Assembly (NCBI GenBank): GCA_949290355.1
Contig: CASERN010000008.1
Span: 124,001-188,000 of the forward strand
Length of the DNA stretch: 64,000 nt
Direction: 5' to 3'
Source of the DNA: an uncultured bacterium
Lineage (GTDB): Bacteria; Cyanobacteriota; Vampirovibrionia; Gastranaerophilales; Gastranaerophilaceae
Positions 10,013-18,898 of the stretch are shown here, one piece after another; position 1 is the stretch's first letter; each line of letters opens with the position of its first letter. A model generated the notes under the pieces. That model searched no databases. It saw only the letters and a list, made by a program, of their open reading frames with translations, and was not told the origin of the DNA. Both the position numbers and the translations under genes were made by a program.

Positions 10013-10531
10013 TTACGCATTAAAGTCTGTTTTCATGACATTATGCGCAAAACCTGCTAAGAAACCTAATCCTGCACCTGCAACAATAAAAGGTGCTGTA
10101 GGTCTTATATCTTTTAACATAATATGATAAGCTCTGGCAAATTTTCTTGTTAATGTAGACGCTGTCGCATCAACATTTCTCATAATATCTCTGAATTCTT
10201 TACCTGCAAGAGAATCAGGCCCACCCAAAGCTTTAATCTTAGTAATTCTACCAGAATGAGAAAAAGCTTCTTTATCATTAGACTCAACTATTTTTACAAA
10301 AAGATCTTGAGCATTAGATTTTATGCCATCTTTTTTAAATTCTGCAACTTTTGCTTTATTTGTAACTTTACGGCAATAATTTACCATAGTTTTTCTGCTA
10401 ATTTTATCTTCCTGATTTGTAATAGGAAGCAAATATTTGGATGCTAAACCAATACCTGCACCTACTGCAGTAGATCTTACTATTGTATGAAGTCTTGAAT
10501 TATCATTTTGACCAATTGCACTTACTGTCAT
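10013..10531 (-). CDS. Hypothetical protein with two Gly-rich hydrophobic segments
   Basis: The 172-residue protein has a hydrophobic Gly/Ala segment near residues 18-36 (IVRSTAVGAGIGLASKYLL) and another near 145-165 (APFIVAGAGLGFLAGFAH). A Lys-rich polar region of about 100 residues lies between. This suggests a membrane-associated protein with both ends near the membrane. No catalytic motif and no recognised family. It lies upstream of nothing obvious: an approximately 185-base gap without a clear terminator separates it from the wecA-type gene on the same strand. Confidence 0.6.
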   Translation of the reverse strand: MTVSAIGQNDNSRLHTIVRSTAVGAGIGLASKYLLPITNQEDKISRKTMVNYCRKVTNKAKVAEFKKDGIKSNAQDLFVKIVESNDKEAFSHSGRITKIKALGGPDSLAGKEFRDIMRNVDATASTLTRKFARAYHIMLKDIRPTAPFIVAGAGLGFLAGFAHNVMKTDFNA

Positions 10532-10716
10532 AGCTAATAAACCTTTACTTAACTAACACACGCAAAATACTCTCTTATGTCAAGTTTAGATAATAAACTT
10601 AACTTTCAGAATATAGATATAGCAGATTTACACTTAAATATTTTGAGCTTCTATCCCGTAAAAACGACATGGCGCAAAACTGAGTAATTAAATCCACAAA
10701 GGATGATATCACAAAA

Positions 10717-11748
10717 CTATTTTTTTGTCAAGACTTTCATAAAGTTTAGTAACAACATTACAATCACAATTGAAAGGATATATACAAAATAATGTTTTAT
10801 AGTCTGACTTCCCATAAATAAAGAAGCCAAAGCTCCGGCAATAATAGCAACTGATGTCAAAATCATTACGGTTTTTTTCTGAGAAAAACCAGCATGCAAA
10901 AGTTTATGATGAATATGCTCAGCATCAGCAACAAAAGGAGATTTACCTTTTGCAATACGACGTAAAGAAGAAAAAGTGATGTCCATTATAGGAACAGCTA
11001 AAACTAAAAACGGCAATAAAATTGCAAGCGTAGCAGCCTTCATTACACCTGTAATAGAAATTGTTGCAAGTAAAAATCCTGAGAAAAGAGCACCGCTATC
11101 ACCCATAAATATCTTTGCAGGATTAAAATTATAAGTCAAAAATGCCAGCATGGAACCTGCAAGAATAAATCCAATCAATGCACTGATTGGATTTGGAGGA
11201 ACCATTGCAACAGCAATAATTGCAAGAGTAACTGCATTGACTGTTACCACAGAACCCGCAAGACCATCTACACCATCAATAAAATTCAAAGCATTTGAAA
11301 TTCCAACAATCCAAAGTATAGTAATAGGATATGAAAAAATACCAATATTACCAAAAAATGGGATATTACTTATTTTTACACCCAACAAATAAACTAATGT
11401 TGCAATTGCAATTTGCAAAAATAATTTGAATTTTGCATCAAGATTATAAATATCATCAACAAGCCCTAATAAAAACATCAAAGAACCACCAAGCAAAATT
11501 CCTGAAAGCAAACTACCATATGGATAATAGCTCATAAACACAAGACATAAAAAAGTAAGCATTGTACTTGCCCAAATAGCTACACCACCTATTCTCGATA
11601 TCGGTTTTGTATGAATTTTTCTTGCATTCGGCAAATCTACAAGACCTTCCTTTTTAGAAAAGCTTATTACCAAAGGTACAAGACATACTCCTATCAAATA
11701 GGCTATTACCGTTCCAATTATATGTGCATGTGTAAGTTTAATTAACAT
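10717..11748 (-). CDS. wecA: Undecaprenyl-phosphate glycosyl-1-phosphate transferase (WecA/TagO type)
   Basis: Polytopic inner-membrane enzyme of the MraY/WecA family. It transfers a sugar-1-phosphate, usually GlcNAc-1-P, from a UDP-sugar to undecaprenyl phosphate to start surface glycan synthesis. Family motifs are all visible: RKIHTKPISRIGG, the metal site LGLVDDIYNLDAKFK, NFIDGVDGLAG, IFMGDSGALF and the loop DAEHIHHKLLHAGFS typical of WecA/TagO rather than MraY. It has about ten membrane segments in 343 residues. As the last gene of the rhamnose-glyA run, it likely initiates the rhamnose-containing polymer. The exact sugar specificity cannot be read. Confidence 0.88.
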   Translation of the reverse strand: MLIKLTHAHIIGTVIAYLIGVCLVPLVISFSKKEGLVDLPNARKIHTKPISRIGGVAIWASTMLTFLCLVFMSYYPYGSLLSGILLGGSLMFLLGLVDDIYNLDAKFKLFLQIAIATLVYLLGVKISNIPFFGNIGIFSYPITILWIVGISNALNFIDGVDGLAGSVVTVNAVTLAIIAVAMVPPNPISALIGFILAGSMLAFLTYNFNPAKIFMGDSGALFSGFLLATISITGVMKAATLAILLPFLVLAVPIMDITFSSLRRIAKGKSPFVADAEHIHHKLLHAGFSQKKTVMILTSVAIIAGALASLFMGSQTIKHYFVYILSIVIVMLLLNFMKVLTKK

Positions 11749-11780
11749 TTATTATCCCTTTTCCGTTTTAAAAGATTCAT

Positions 11781-13022
11781 TTACTCACTATACAAAGGAT
11801 ATTTTTTACAAAGTTTAAGAGATCGTTCTCTCAAGTTTTGTAATCCTAATTCATTATCTGACGAAAATATTGCAGATGCAATAATTTTTGCAACTTCAGC
11901 CATATCTTCTTCTTTAAACCCTCTTGTAGTAACTGCTGGAACTCCTAATCTTATCCCGCTTGTAACAAAAGGACTTTGAGGATCATTCGGGACAGTATTT
12001 TTATTTGCAGTAATACCGACTCTTTCCAAAACATTAGCCATATCTTTACCAGTTTTACCTGTTTTTCTTAAGTCCAAAGTCATTAAATGATTTTCAGTCA
12101 TGCCTCCAACTATATCCATACCTTCATCCATAAGACCTTGAGCCAAAGCTTTAGCATTTTTCAAAATTTGTTCTGCATAAACTTTAAATTCAGGTTTTGA
12201 AGCCTCTAATAAAGCAACAGCCTTACCTGCAATAATATGTTCCAAAGGCCCACCTTGCATACCTGGGAAAATTGCTTTATCTATAATTTGAGCAAATTCC
12301 TCATCACACATAGTAATTCCACCTCTTGGGCCTCTCAAAGATTTATGAGTAGTTGTTGTAACAAACTGAGCATAACCTGCAGGAGATGGATGCAGACCTG
12401 CAGCTACAAGTCCTGCAATATGAGCTATATCCGCTAATAAATATGCTCCTACTTCATCTGCGATTTCTCTAAATTTCTTAAAATCAATAATTTTAGAATA
12501 ATTACTTGCACCACAAATAATTAATTTCGGTCTATGTTCAAGAGCCATTTTGCGAACATTTTCGTAATCAATGTTACCATTTTCATCAACTCCGTAACTT
12601 TTTACATCAAAATACAAACCTGAAAAATTTACAGGAGAACCATGAGATAAATGTCCGCCATTTGACAAATCCATACCTAAAACTTTATCACCCGGCTTCA
12701 ATACAGCCATAAATACTGCCATATTTGCCTGAGCTCCACTATGAGGTTGTACATTTGCATGATCCATATGGAACAATTCACAGGCTCTTTTTTGAGCTAA
12801 AGCTTCAATAACGTCAACATGTTCGCACCCGTTATAAAAACGTTTTTGAGGTTTTCCTTCTGCATACTTATTGGTCAATACACTGCCACATGCCTCCATA
12901 ACAGCTTGCGATGTTATATTTTCACTTGCAATTAATTCTATAGTATTTTCTTGACGTTCAAATTCTTTTTCGATCTGCTCAGCTACAGCAGGATCAACCT
13001 TTTTTATATGTTCCAAATACAT
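11781..13022 (-). CDS. glyA: Serine hydroxymethyltransferase
   Basis: PLP enzyme converting serine and tetrahydrofolate to glycine and 5,10-methylene-THF. Its 413 residues match the bacterial family length. Visible motifs include NLIASEN-like [25 protein letters not shown], the PLP-Lys motif [14 protein letters not shown], and the tail [10 protein letters not shown]. It lies 32 bases upstream of the wecA-type gene and 69 bases downstream of rfbA, so it is probably read in the same transcript; no functional link to rhamnose synthesis is known. Confidence 0.97.
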   Translation of the reverse strand: MYLEHIKKVDPAVAEQIEKEFERQENTIELIASENITSQAVMEACGSVLTNKYAEGKPQKRFYNGCEHVDVIEALAQKRACELFHMDHANVQPHSGAQANMAVFMAVLKPGDKVLGMDLSNGGHLSHGSPVNFSGLYFDVKSYGVDENGNIDYENVRKMALEHRPKLIICGASNYSKIIDFKKFREIADEVGAYLLADIAHIAGLVAAGLHPSPAGYAQFVTTTTHKSLRGPRGGITMCDEEFAQIIDKAIFPGMQGGPLEHIIAGKAVALLEASKPEFKVYAEQILKNAKALAQGLMDEGMDIVGGMTENHLMTLDLRKTGKTGKDMANVLERVGITANKNTVPNDPQSPFVTSGIRLGVPAVTTRGFKEEDMAEVAKIIASAIFSSDNELGLQNLRERSLKLCKKYPLYSE

Positions 13023-13091
13023 TTATACAACCCCTCCCTTAATCTGACTAACTATAGCAATTATAGGCTAAAAAGATTTCTATGACAACAA

Positions 13092-13976
13092 TTATTTCGA
13101 GATTTTTTCAAGCATTAATCTAACGTAATTAAAATATTCATTATTTTTGTAATTTTTAATACTTTCCTCAAGTTCTTCTTTTGTAACAAATCCCATTCTA
13201 TAAGCTACTTCTTCAAGACAAGCAATTTTTATCCCTTGATTTTCCTCGATAGTCTGAACATATTGACTTGCTTGCAAAAGTGAATGATGAGTTCCAGTAT
13301 CAAGCCAAGCGAAACCTCTACCTAAAAGTTCGACTCTAAGATCATTATTTTTTAAATAAATATTGTTTAAATCAGTAATTTCTAATTCACCTCTGGCAGA
13401 AGGTTTTAAATTTTTGGCATAATTTACAACCTTATTATCGTAAAAATAAAGTCCTGTAACTGCATAATGGGACTTTGGATTTTTTGGTTTTTCTTCCAAT
13501 GAAAGAACATTTCCTTTTTGATCAAAATCAACAACTCCAAATCTTTGAGGATCTTTTACGGGGTAACCAAATACAGTGGCACCACCTTTAGCTTTTATGG
13601 TATTTACCGTACGCTTTAATTTTCCGGAGAATCCACCGCCATAAAAGATATTATCACCTAATACTAAAGCTACATCATCATTTCCGATAAACTCTTCACC
13701 TAAAATAAAAGCCTGAGCAAGACCATCAGGCGAGGGCTGTTCTTTATATGAGAATTTAACACCAAATTGGCTGCCATTTCCCAAAAGTCTTTCAAAATTA
13801 GGCAAATCAACAGGAGTGGAAATTATCAAAATTTCTTTTATACCTGCAAGCATCAAAACAGAAATCGGATGATAAATCATAGGTTTATCATATATAGGCA
13901 ATAACTGCTTTGAAACAGCAATAGTACTCGGGTGTAACCTTGTGCCTGCACCACCTGCTAATACAATACCTTTCAT
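13092..13976 (-). CDS. rfbA: Glucose-1-phosphate thymidylyltransferase
   Basis: First enzyme of dTDP-L-rhamnose synthesis (glucose-1-P + dTTP to dTDP-glucose). The nucleotidyltransferase signature [19 protein letters not shown] is at the N-terminus, followed by [32 protein letters not shown] and [15 protein letters not shown]. Its 294 residues match RmlA. It lies in the order rfbC-rfbB-rfbD-rfbA on the minus strand, with 60 bases between it and rfbD. Confidence 0.97.
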   Translation of the reverse strand: MKGIVLAGGAGTRLHPSTIAVSKQLLPIYDKPMIYHPISVLMLAGIKEILIISTPVDLPNFERLLGNGSQFGVKFSYKEQPSPDGLAQAFILGEEFIGNDDVALVLGDNIFYGGGFSGKLKRTVNTIKAKGGATVFGYPVKDPQRFGVVDFDQKGNVLSLEEKPKNPKSHYAVTGLYFYDNKVVNYAKNLKPSARGELEITDLNNIYLKNNDLRVELLGRGFAWLDTGTHHSLLQASQYVQTIEENQGIKIACLEEVAYRMGFVTKEELEESIKNYKNNEYFNYVRLMLEKISK

Positions 13977-14036
13977 AAATACCTCACTTTTAGAGAAATT
14001 ATATACTTAAACATCTGTATTGTCAAAAAAATTAAA

Positions 14037-14855
14037 CTATACGTTTCTTAGTTCAATATAATCTTTCAAAGCTGCCTGCCAATTTCTGCAAATATTGCCA
14101 TTATCCATAACACTATATGCAGGACGTTTCGCAGGGCGAGGGAATTTATCAGTAGTACAAGGTTTTAGATTTACATTCAGACCTGCTTGAGCAAAAATCT
14201 CTTTTGCAAAACCATACCAAGTAGTTGAACCGGAACCGCAGACATGATAAGTACCATATGGTTTTGAAAGGAGCTTTAAAATCCCGTTTGCCAATTCAAC
14301 AGTCCAAGTAGGACAACCTGTCTGATCATCAACAACATTAATTTCTTCTCTATCTGCAAGACCAATCATAGTTTCAACAAAATTTTTACCATGATGTCCA
14401 TATAACCAAGAAGTACGTGCAATATAATATTTCTTACACAAACTTCTTACGGCTTCTTCTCCTTCATACTTGGTAATTCCATAATTATTTATAGGGTTAG
14501 GTCTGTCCTGAGTGGTATATGGAGCATTTTTAGTTCCGTCAAATACATAGTCTGTCGAAATATATACAAGAGTAATTCCTAATTTTCCACAAGCTTCCGC
14601 AATATTTTCTGTACCTGTTACATTAATTGATTCAGCCGTTTTTAAGTCTTCTTCAGCCTTATCAACATTTGTATAAGCAGCACAATGAACTACCAAATCA
14701 GGTCTGATATCAGTTAATACCTGCTTTACCTGCTCAGCATTTGTAATATCTAATGTATCCACATCAGTTTCTATAACAAAGGCTCCTGCATCTTCAAGTA
14801 TCGGGCATAAATCCTGCCCTAACATACCTTTTGCTCCTGTTACCAATACTTTCAT
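14037..14855 (-). CDS. rfbD: dTDP-4-dehydrorhamnose reductase
   Basis: NADPH-dependent last step to dTDP-L-rhamnose. The 272-residue protein starts MKVLVTGAKGMLGQDL (Rossmann dinucleotide motif) and has the SDR catalytic YGITKYEGE (Tyr-x3-Lys), with VYISTDYVFDGT before it and ARTSWLYGHHGKNFV after it. I chose the ATG at 14855. The frame extends upstream to 14915, but that extension is encoded by the repeat arm of the four-helix cassette, and a GAGAGGAAT-type site sits before 14855. RfbD normally starts at this point. Confidence 0.95.
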   Translation of the reverse strand: MKVLVTGAKGMLGQDLCPILEDAGAFVIETDVDTLDITNAEQVKQVLTDIRPDLVVHCAAYTNVDKAEEDLKTAESINVTGTENIAEACGKLGITLVYISTDYVFDGTKNAPYTTQDRPNPINNYGITKYEGEEAVRSLCKKYYIARTSWLYGHHGKNFVETMIGLADREEINVVDDQTGCPTWTVELANGILKLLSKPYGTYHVCGSGSTTWYGFAKEIFAQAGLNVNLKPCTTDKFPRPAKRPAYSVMDNGNICRNWQAALKDYIELRNV

Positions 14856-14874
14856 TATACTAATTCCTCTCTTT

Positions 14875-15306
14875 TTAAGATGCAAAGATGCTAAGAAGCA
14901 TAGATGCATAGTCATTTACGTTAAAATTTTAGTTCGTAAAGCATTTAACATTCTTGACAATTCATTAATATCCTGCTTTACAGTATTAAAATCTTCTATG
15001 TAGTTTAATTTAACCGCAATTGCTAAAGCAACTTCAACTTCAATTAATGAAGCAGATGCAATATTTAAAAAGTGTGCGAATTCATTTGCACTAAAACTGC
15101 TTTTTCCTTCAGCAATATTCAAAGGAACAGACACTATTGCTCTTTTTATTTGCGATTTTAAATTATAATCTTCTGATTTAGGCAAAGTATCACAAATTTT
15201 ATAAATTTCAGGAACTAAATCCATTGCTTTTTGCCAAACTTTTAATTCCTTATACATTATAGCTCCTATGAAACAGACTTTGCCTCTTTACATCTTTGCA
15301 TCTTAG
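14875..15306 (-). mobile_element. Candidate four-helix-bundle cassette 1 with inverted repeat arms
   Basis: The gene at 14916-15257 lies between two 29-base arms (14875-14903 and 15278-15306) that are inverted repeats of each other at 24 of 29 positions, with a 15-base perfect core TAAGATGCAAAGATG. Each arm is built of short degenerate GATGC-type units. One arm lies upstream of rfbD. The other encodes the last residues of rfbB (DAKMQRCKEAK), as expected if the segment was inserted at the rfbB 3' end. Mobility is inferred from structure; no transposase is present. Confidence 0.55.
14916..15257 (-). CDS. Four-helix-bundle protein (23S rRNA intervening-sequence / S23 family), copy 1
   Basis: The 113-residue helical protein carries the family hallmarks: KVWQKAMDLVPEIYKIC at the start, YNLKSQIKRAIVSVPLNIAEG in the middle, and a FAHFLNIASASLIEVE helix. 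The family is best known as ORFs within intervening sequences of 23S rRNA genes, as stand-alone proteins of unknown function, and as relatives of the Avd protein of diversity-generating retroelements. Here it sits inside the rhamnose operon, 8 bases after the rfbB stop. It is clearly paralogous to the 16340-16693 protein. Confidence 0.88.
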   Translation of the reverse strand: MYKELKVWQKAMDLVPEIYKICDTLPKSEDYNLKSQIKRAIVSVPLNIAEGKSSFSANEFAHFLNIASASLIEVEVALAIAVKLNYIEDFNTVKQDINELSRMLNALRTKILT

Positions 15307-16267
15307 CATCAATGTTAGCCATCCAATCTTGATTTTTTAAATACCAATCAATTGTAATTTTAATACCTTCTTCAAATGTCAAAGATGGTTTCCAACCAAG
15401 TTCTGATTGGATTTTATCATTACAAATTGCATAACGTTTATCATGACCAAGCCTATCTTGAACATATTTTATAGAACTTTCATCTTTACCCATTGCATCT
15501 AAGATAAGATGTGTAATTTCCATATTTGTTTTTTCATTATGTCCGCCGACATTGTACACTTGACCAACTCTGCCTTTGTGTAATACAGTATCAATAGCTG
15601 CACAATGGTCATATACATATAACCAATCTCTTACATTTAATCCATCACCATATACAGGAACTTTTTCGCCTTTCAAAAGTTGAGAAATAAAGAAAGGAAT
15701 AAGTTTTTCCGGATATTGATAAGGTCCATAGTTATTAGAACATCTCGTTGTCAAAACAGGCATATTATAAGTTTCATGGTAAGCTCTCACAAGCATATCA
15801 GCTGAAGCTTTTGATGCTGAATAAGGACTATTTGGAGCAAGTGGTGTAGTTTCAGTGAAATAACCTGTCTTTCCTAAAGTTCCATATACTTCATCTGTAG
15901 ATACTTGCAAATATCTCTGAGTTTTAAATTGTCTTGCAGCCTGCAACAGATTTAATGTACCCTTTACGTTAGTTTCAATAAAAATTTCAGGACCTGTAAT
16001 TGAGCGGTCAACATGGGATTCTGCTGCAAAATTCACAATTGCATCAACTTGTTCCACTAATTCTGGAACCAATTTCTTATCACAAATGTTTCCATGAACA
16101 AATGTGTAATTAGGATTGTCTTTTACATCATCAAGGTTTTCAATATTACCTGCATAAGTTAAAGCATCAAGATTTATAATTTTATAATCAGGATGATTTT
16201 TTAACATATGTCTTACAAAACAACTTCCGATAAAACCGGCTCCACCGGTTACAAGTATTTTTGACAT
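15266..16267 (-). CDS. rfbB: dTDP-glucose 4,6-dehydratase
   Basis: NAD-dependent second step of the rhamnose pathway. The 333-residue protein has the Rossmann motif VTGGAGFIGSCFVRHM, VNFAAESHVDRSI, VSTDEVYGTLG, catalytic YSASKASAD (Tyr-x3-Lys), TRCSNNYGPYQYPEKLIP and the dTDP-binding GDGLNVRDWLYV. All are standard for RmlB. The last dozen residues (KMQRCKEAKSVS) are unusual and encoded by the repeat arm of cassette 1, so the native C-terminus may have been replaced. It is transcribed downstream of four-helix copy 2 and upstream of copy 1. Confidence 0.96.
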   Translation of the reverse strand: MSKILVTGGAGFIGSCFVRHMLKNHPDYKIINLDALTYAGNIENLDDVKDNPNYTFVHGNICDKKLVPELVEQVDAIVNFAAESHVDRSITGPEIFIETNVKGTLNLLQAARQFKTQRYLQVSTDEVYGTLGKTGYFTETTPLAPNSPYSASKASADMLVRAYHETYNMPVLTTRCSNNYGPYQYPEKLIPFFISQLLKGEKVPVYGDGLNVRDWLYVYDHCAAIDTVLHKGRVGQVYNVGGHNEKTNMEITHLILDAMGKDESSIKYVQDRLGHDKRYAICNDKIQSELGWKPSLTFEEGIKITIDWYLKNQDWMANIDAKMQRCKEAKSVS

Positions 16268-16290
16268 TATTCTAATTTCTCCTTATATTG

Positions 16291-16737
16291 AGAAGAACAG
16301 AAGTCAGGAAGGCAAGAAGACAAGCTATTTTCATAAAAATTACTCATCATTTCCCTCCGACAACTTTCTTCTTAACGCATTTATTCTTTTTGTTAATACT
16401 TTATTTTTTTCATGTATATCTGCTAAATTTTGCAAAAAACCTAATTCTTCGCAAATTGTTAATACAACATCCACTTCATCCATAGATGCAGCAGCAATAT
16501 TTAGAAAATGAGAAAAATCTTTTGATGAAGCACGACATTTTCCCTCTGCAATATTTAGAGGTACTGATACAATAGCGCGTTTTAGCTGACTTTTTAAGTT
16601 GTATTCTTCTGATTTTGGCAACTTATCAGCTAAAGCATACACATCTTTTAATAAATCAATACTCTCACGCCAGATTTCTAATTTTCTATACATTAAAGAG
16701 CTTGACCTCCTGACATCTTCTCTTCTGCCAGACTGCC
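16291..16737 (-). mobile_element. Candidate four-helix-bundle cassette 2 with inverted repeat arms
   Basis: The second four-helix gene lies between arms at about 16291-16326 and 16699-16737 that are imperfect inverted repeats. Reading outward-in, both contain AGAAGA, AGAAG, TCAGGA, GG and CAAGCT in that order, with an 8-base gap in one. The right arm encodes the C-terminus of rfbC (AEEKMSGGQAL). The left-arm 18-mer CAGGAAGGCAAGAAGACA (16305-16322) recurs exactly in priA at 58459-58476, and the right-arm 14-mer AGCTTGACCTCCTG (16699-16712) recurs in priA at 58566-58579. Confidence 0.55.
16340..16693 (-). CDS. Four-helix-bundle protein (23S rRNA intervening-sequence / S23 family), copy 2
   Basis: The 117-residue paralogue of the 14916-15257 protein has the same signature (YNLKSQLKRAIVSVPLNIAEG, FSHFLNIAAASMDEVD). 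Its ATG overlaps the rfbC stop by one base (TAATG), so it is translated by coupling inside the rhamnose operon. Function is unknown for the family; a nucleic-acid-binding pentameric bundle is known for related Avd proteins. No reverse transcriptase or template repeat is visible in the window, which argues against a diversity-generating retroelement. Confidence 0.88.
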   Translation of the reverse strand: MYRKLEIWRESIDLLKDVYALADKLPKSEEYNLKSQLKRAIVSVPLNIAEGKCRASSKDFSHFLNIAAASMDEVDVVLTICEELGFLQNLADIHEKNKVLTKRINALRRKLSEGNDE

Positions 16738-17277
16738 AAAAATCTCTTTAAGAGATTTTTGATTCTTATCTTTTTCAGACAAAATAGGTTCAAAATCAAT
16801 ACCCCAATCAATATTTATATCTTTATCGCACCACAAAACACCTCTGTCAGCTTGAGGCGCATATTCACCGCTTGCTTTGTATAATAATTCTGCTTCATCT
16901 GACAACACAACAAAGCCATGTGCAAACCCTTCAGGTATAAATAGCATATACTTATTTTCTTCTGACAATTCAACTTTTACATACTGACCAAAAGTTTCAG
17001 ATTCTGGTCTAATATCGACAGCAACATCATAAATTCTACCGCGTCCGCATCTTACAAGTTTTGCTTGCCCGTGTGGCTTTTCTTGGTAATGCAGGCCTCT
17101 TAAGACATGAGCAGTTGATTTAGAATGGTTATCCTGATTAAATTCAACCTCTATCCCATTTTCATAGAAATCAGATTTTTTATAACTTTCCATAAAAAAT
17201 CCTCGATTATCGCCAAAAACTTTTGGCTTAACTAAAATTACATCTTTAATCTTTTGCGGTTCAAATTCAAACGGCAT
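16693..17277 (-). CDS. rfbC: dTDP-4-dehydrorhamnose 3,5-epimerase
   Basis: Cupin-fold third enzyme of dTDP-L-rhamnose synthesis and first gene of the operon. The 194-residue protein shows VFGDNRGFFMESYKKSDF, the catalytic-His region STAHVLRGLHYQ, KLVRCGRGRIYDVAVDIR and FIPEGFAHGFVVLSDEAEL. The final residues (AEEKMSGGQAL) are encoded by a repeat arm and look unlike a native RmlC tail. An AAGGAGATGAG ribosome-binding region precedes the ATG. The four rfb genes together make dTDP-rhamnose for LPS or another envelope glycan. Confidence 0.95.
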   Translation of the reverse strand: MPFEFEPQKIKDVILVKPKVFGDNRGFFMESYKKSDFYENGIEVEFNQDNHSKSTAHVLRGLHYQEKPHGQAKLVRCGRGRIYDVAVDIRPESETFGQYVKVELSEENKYMLFIPEGFAHGFVVLSDEAELLYKASGEYAPQADRGVLWCDKDINIDWGIDFEPILSEKDKNQKSLKEIFGSLAEEKMSGGQAL

Positions 17278-17387
17278 AATCTCATCTCCTTATAAAAAAT
17301 ATTATACAATAAACAATTTAATTAACAAAGTGGGGAATAGATTTTAATTTATATAACAAGATAATGAATTTGTAATGAGGATTTTTT

Positions 17388-17930
17388 ATGAAAAACATAT
17401 TTAAAACTTTTTTTATTTTATTTAATTTACTTCTTATAACTCAAGGAGCATCTTACGCTATGGAAAATAAAATTAAATTTGACAAAGACACATACTACCT
17501 GTCAAATCCTGATAGTGAAACAAAAAATTATGATTACCTTTTGAAAGATGAAAATATCGGGAACTGGCATACAAAACTTCAGCTTTCTAATTTCCCTGAT
17601 TTAACTAACCCGACAGATGCAGCAGCTCAGTATGCTCATGAAATTCAAGAAAAAACAAAAGGAGCATCAGTTTTAGTTTACCCTGATGCCTCAATTGTAG
17701 GATATTTAACTTTCCCGGAAAATAAAGAATATTACGAATACAATACCGCAATTTATCAACCGTCCAAAACAAAGGGGCTAGACAGATTTTTATACGGCAA
17801 AAGATTTTATTCATCTGAACTTGGCGGGCAAGAAGAAGCTCGAAAAAAAGCTATAGATTTTGCCGAAAAAAATAATAAAAAATACATGGAACTTATCAAT
17901 AAAGAAGCCCCCAGATACAGTGTTGATTAG
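17388..17930 (+). CDS. Secreted hypothetical protein, 180 aa
   Basis: The signal peptide MKNIFKTFFILFNLLLITQGASYA has cleavage after SYA. The mature domain is polar and aromatic-rich (KDTYYLSNPDSETKNYDYLL, VLVYPDASIVGYLTFPENKEYYEY, DRFLYGKRFYSSELGG), with a Lys/Glu-rich C-terminal helix. No Cys, membrane segment or recognised catalytic motif. Probably periplasmic. It is divergent from rfbC and convergent with the pilin-like gene, which it overlaps by four bases. Function unknown. Confidence 0.65.
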   Translation: MKNIFKTFFILFNLLLITQGASYAMENKIKFDKDTYYLSNPDSETKNYDYLLKDENIGNWHTKLQLSNFPDLTNPTDAAAQYAHEIQEKTKGASVLVYPDASIVGYLTFPENKEYYEYNTAIYQPSKTKGLDRFLYGKRFYSSELGGQEEARKKAIDFAEKNNKKYMELINKEAPRYSVD

Positions 17931-18712
17931 TATACCATATTCCAGCCGTTTCTGATTATAGAATATGAACAATATAAACTAAATAAAGACACTGCAGGTG
18001 CTAGGTCCTCATTAGAATATTCTCCTTCCTTTTTACATATCTTATCAACTTCATCAAAATTAAAACCATAAGAAGAAATATTTGCATTTTGCGAAATCTG
18101 AAGAAGAAATCTATCTCTGCCTGCAACGTTAGGACCTTTATCACAATTTACATCAAAATAAAAGTCGAAATGAGCATAATCCATATTACCCCATAATCCC
18201 AAAGTAACTCCGTCCTCAAATGCAATACATGCACCATCCTTTGTATAATATGATTTAAAATCACCGCTGCTCATACCAAATCCATTTCTTGTATCTTGAT
18301 AAAATTTGGTATTTTCAGCCACCGGAGTTAACCCAATTGCAGACGCTAAGTTATCAGCATTTATTCCATAAGACCCCAAATATCCAGAAGAAGAAGAAGC
18401 TGAAGGAGCATTAAAAACAATTACATTAGTATTTAAAAGGCTATCGACACCTTCATCAGCCATAACTTTTCTGAGGCTATTCTGTACAAAATTAACCTCC
18501 TTTTTAAATTGAGTAACCAAAACTTGCTTACGGTAATTATTGATTAAAGATGGCATAGTTAATGCTGCTACAACTCCGATAATCCCTAGAGTAATCAATA
18601 CCTCTGCTAACGTAAATCCCAAGCGTGCCGCTTGACCCGACACTAAACCTTTAAAGAATCCTCGAAACCCTTGTGGTGTAAGCTTTAAACTACCCCCCCC
18701 CCGAAAGTCCAT
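17927..18712 (-). CDS. Type IV pilin-like protein with a G10 tract at its start
   Basis: Prepilin-type protein: after a long basic leader comes GFTLAEVLITLGIIGVVAA, with cleavage expected between G and F. The C-terminal domain has the DVNCDKGPNVAGRDRF motif and the ending IIRNGWNMVY shared with the other pilin-like proteins here. The frame opens with an ATG at 18712, which has no good ribosome-binding site. The strong site AAGGAG (18742-18747) serves an ATG at 18730-18732 in another frame that ends shortly after the G10 tract (18693-18702). Eight or eleven Gs would join the frames. With ten, expression is probably low or off. Confidence 0.8.
   Translation of the reverse strand: MDFRGGGSLKLTPQGFRGFFKGLVSGQAARLGFTLAEVLITLGIIGVVAALTMPSLINNYRKQVLVTQFKKEVNFVQNSLRKVMADEGVDSLLNTNVIVFNAPSASSSSGYLGSYGINADNLASAIGLTPVAENTKFYQDTRNGFGMSSGDFKSYYTKDGACIAFEDGVTLGLWGNMDYAHFDFYFDVNCDKGPNVAGRDRFLLQISQNANISSYGFNFDEVDKICKKEGEYSNEDLAPAVSLFSLYCSYSIIRNGWNMVY
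18693..18702 (-). repeat. Homopolymeric G10 tract (C10 on plus strand), candidate phase-variable
   Basis: Ten consecutive G residues on the coding strand lie between the best start codon and the prepilin leader in an AT-rich genome. Tracts like this commonly change length by replication slippage. Confidence 0.7.
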
Positions 18713-18898
18713 ATTCTGTCAAATCTTTCCATAAATCAAAGCTCCTTTCTTTATAACTCAATTTTATCATATTTTAATAAAAGTTTCAACGCTTGTATAT
18801 TTAAATTGTAAAGATTAATTTAAAATTACCCAATTAAATGTGTTTGTGATACAATATTATCAAGTAATACAGAAAATTAAATGAGCTGGGGAGATAAA

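Noticed and set aside
16288-16485. Plus-strand open frame overlapping the four-helix gene
   Set aside because: Antisense shadow of a real helical protein gene; leucine/phenylalanine-rich and without a start site.
14916-16693. Diversity-generating retroelement, because the four-helix proteins resemble Avd
   Set aside because: No reverse transcriptase, template repeat/variable repeat pair or C-type-lectin target is visible in the window.
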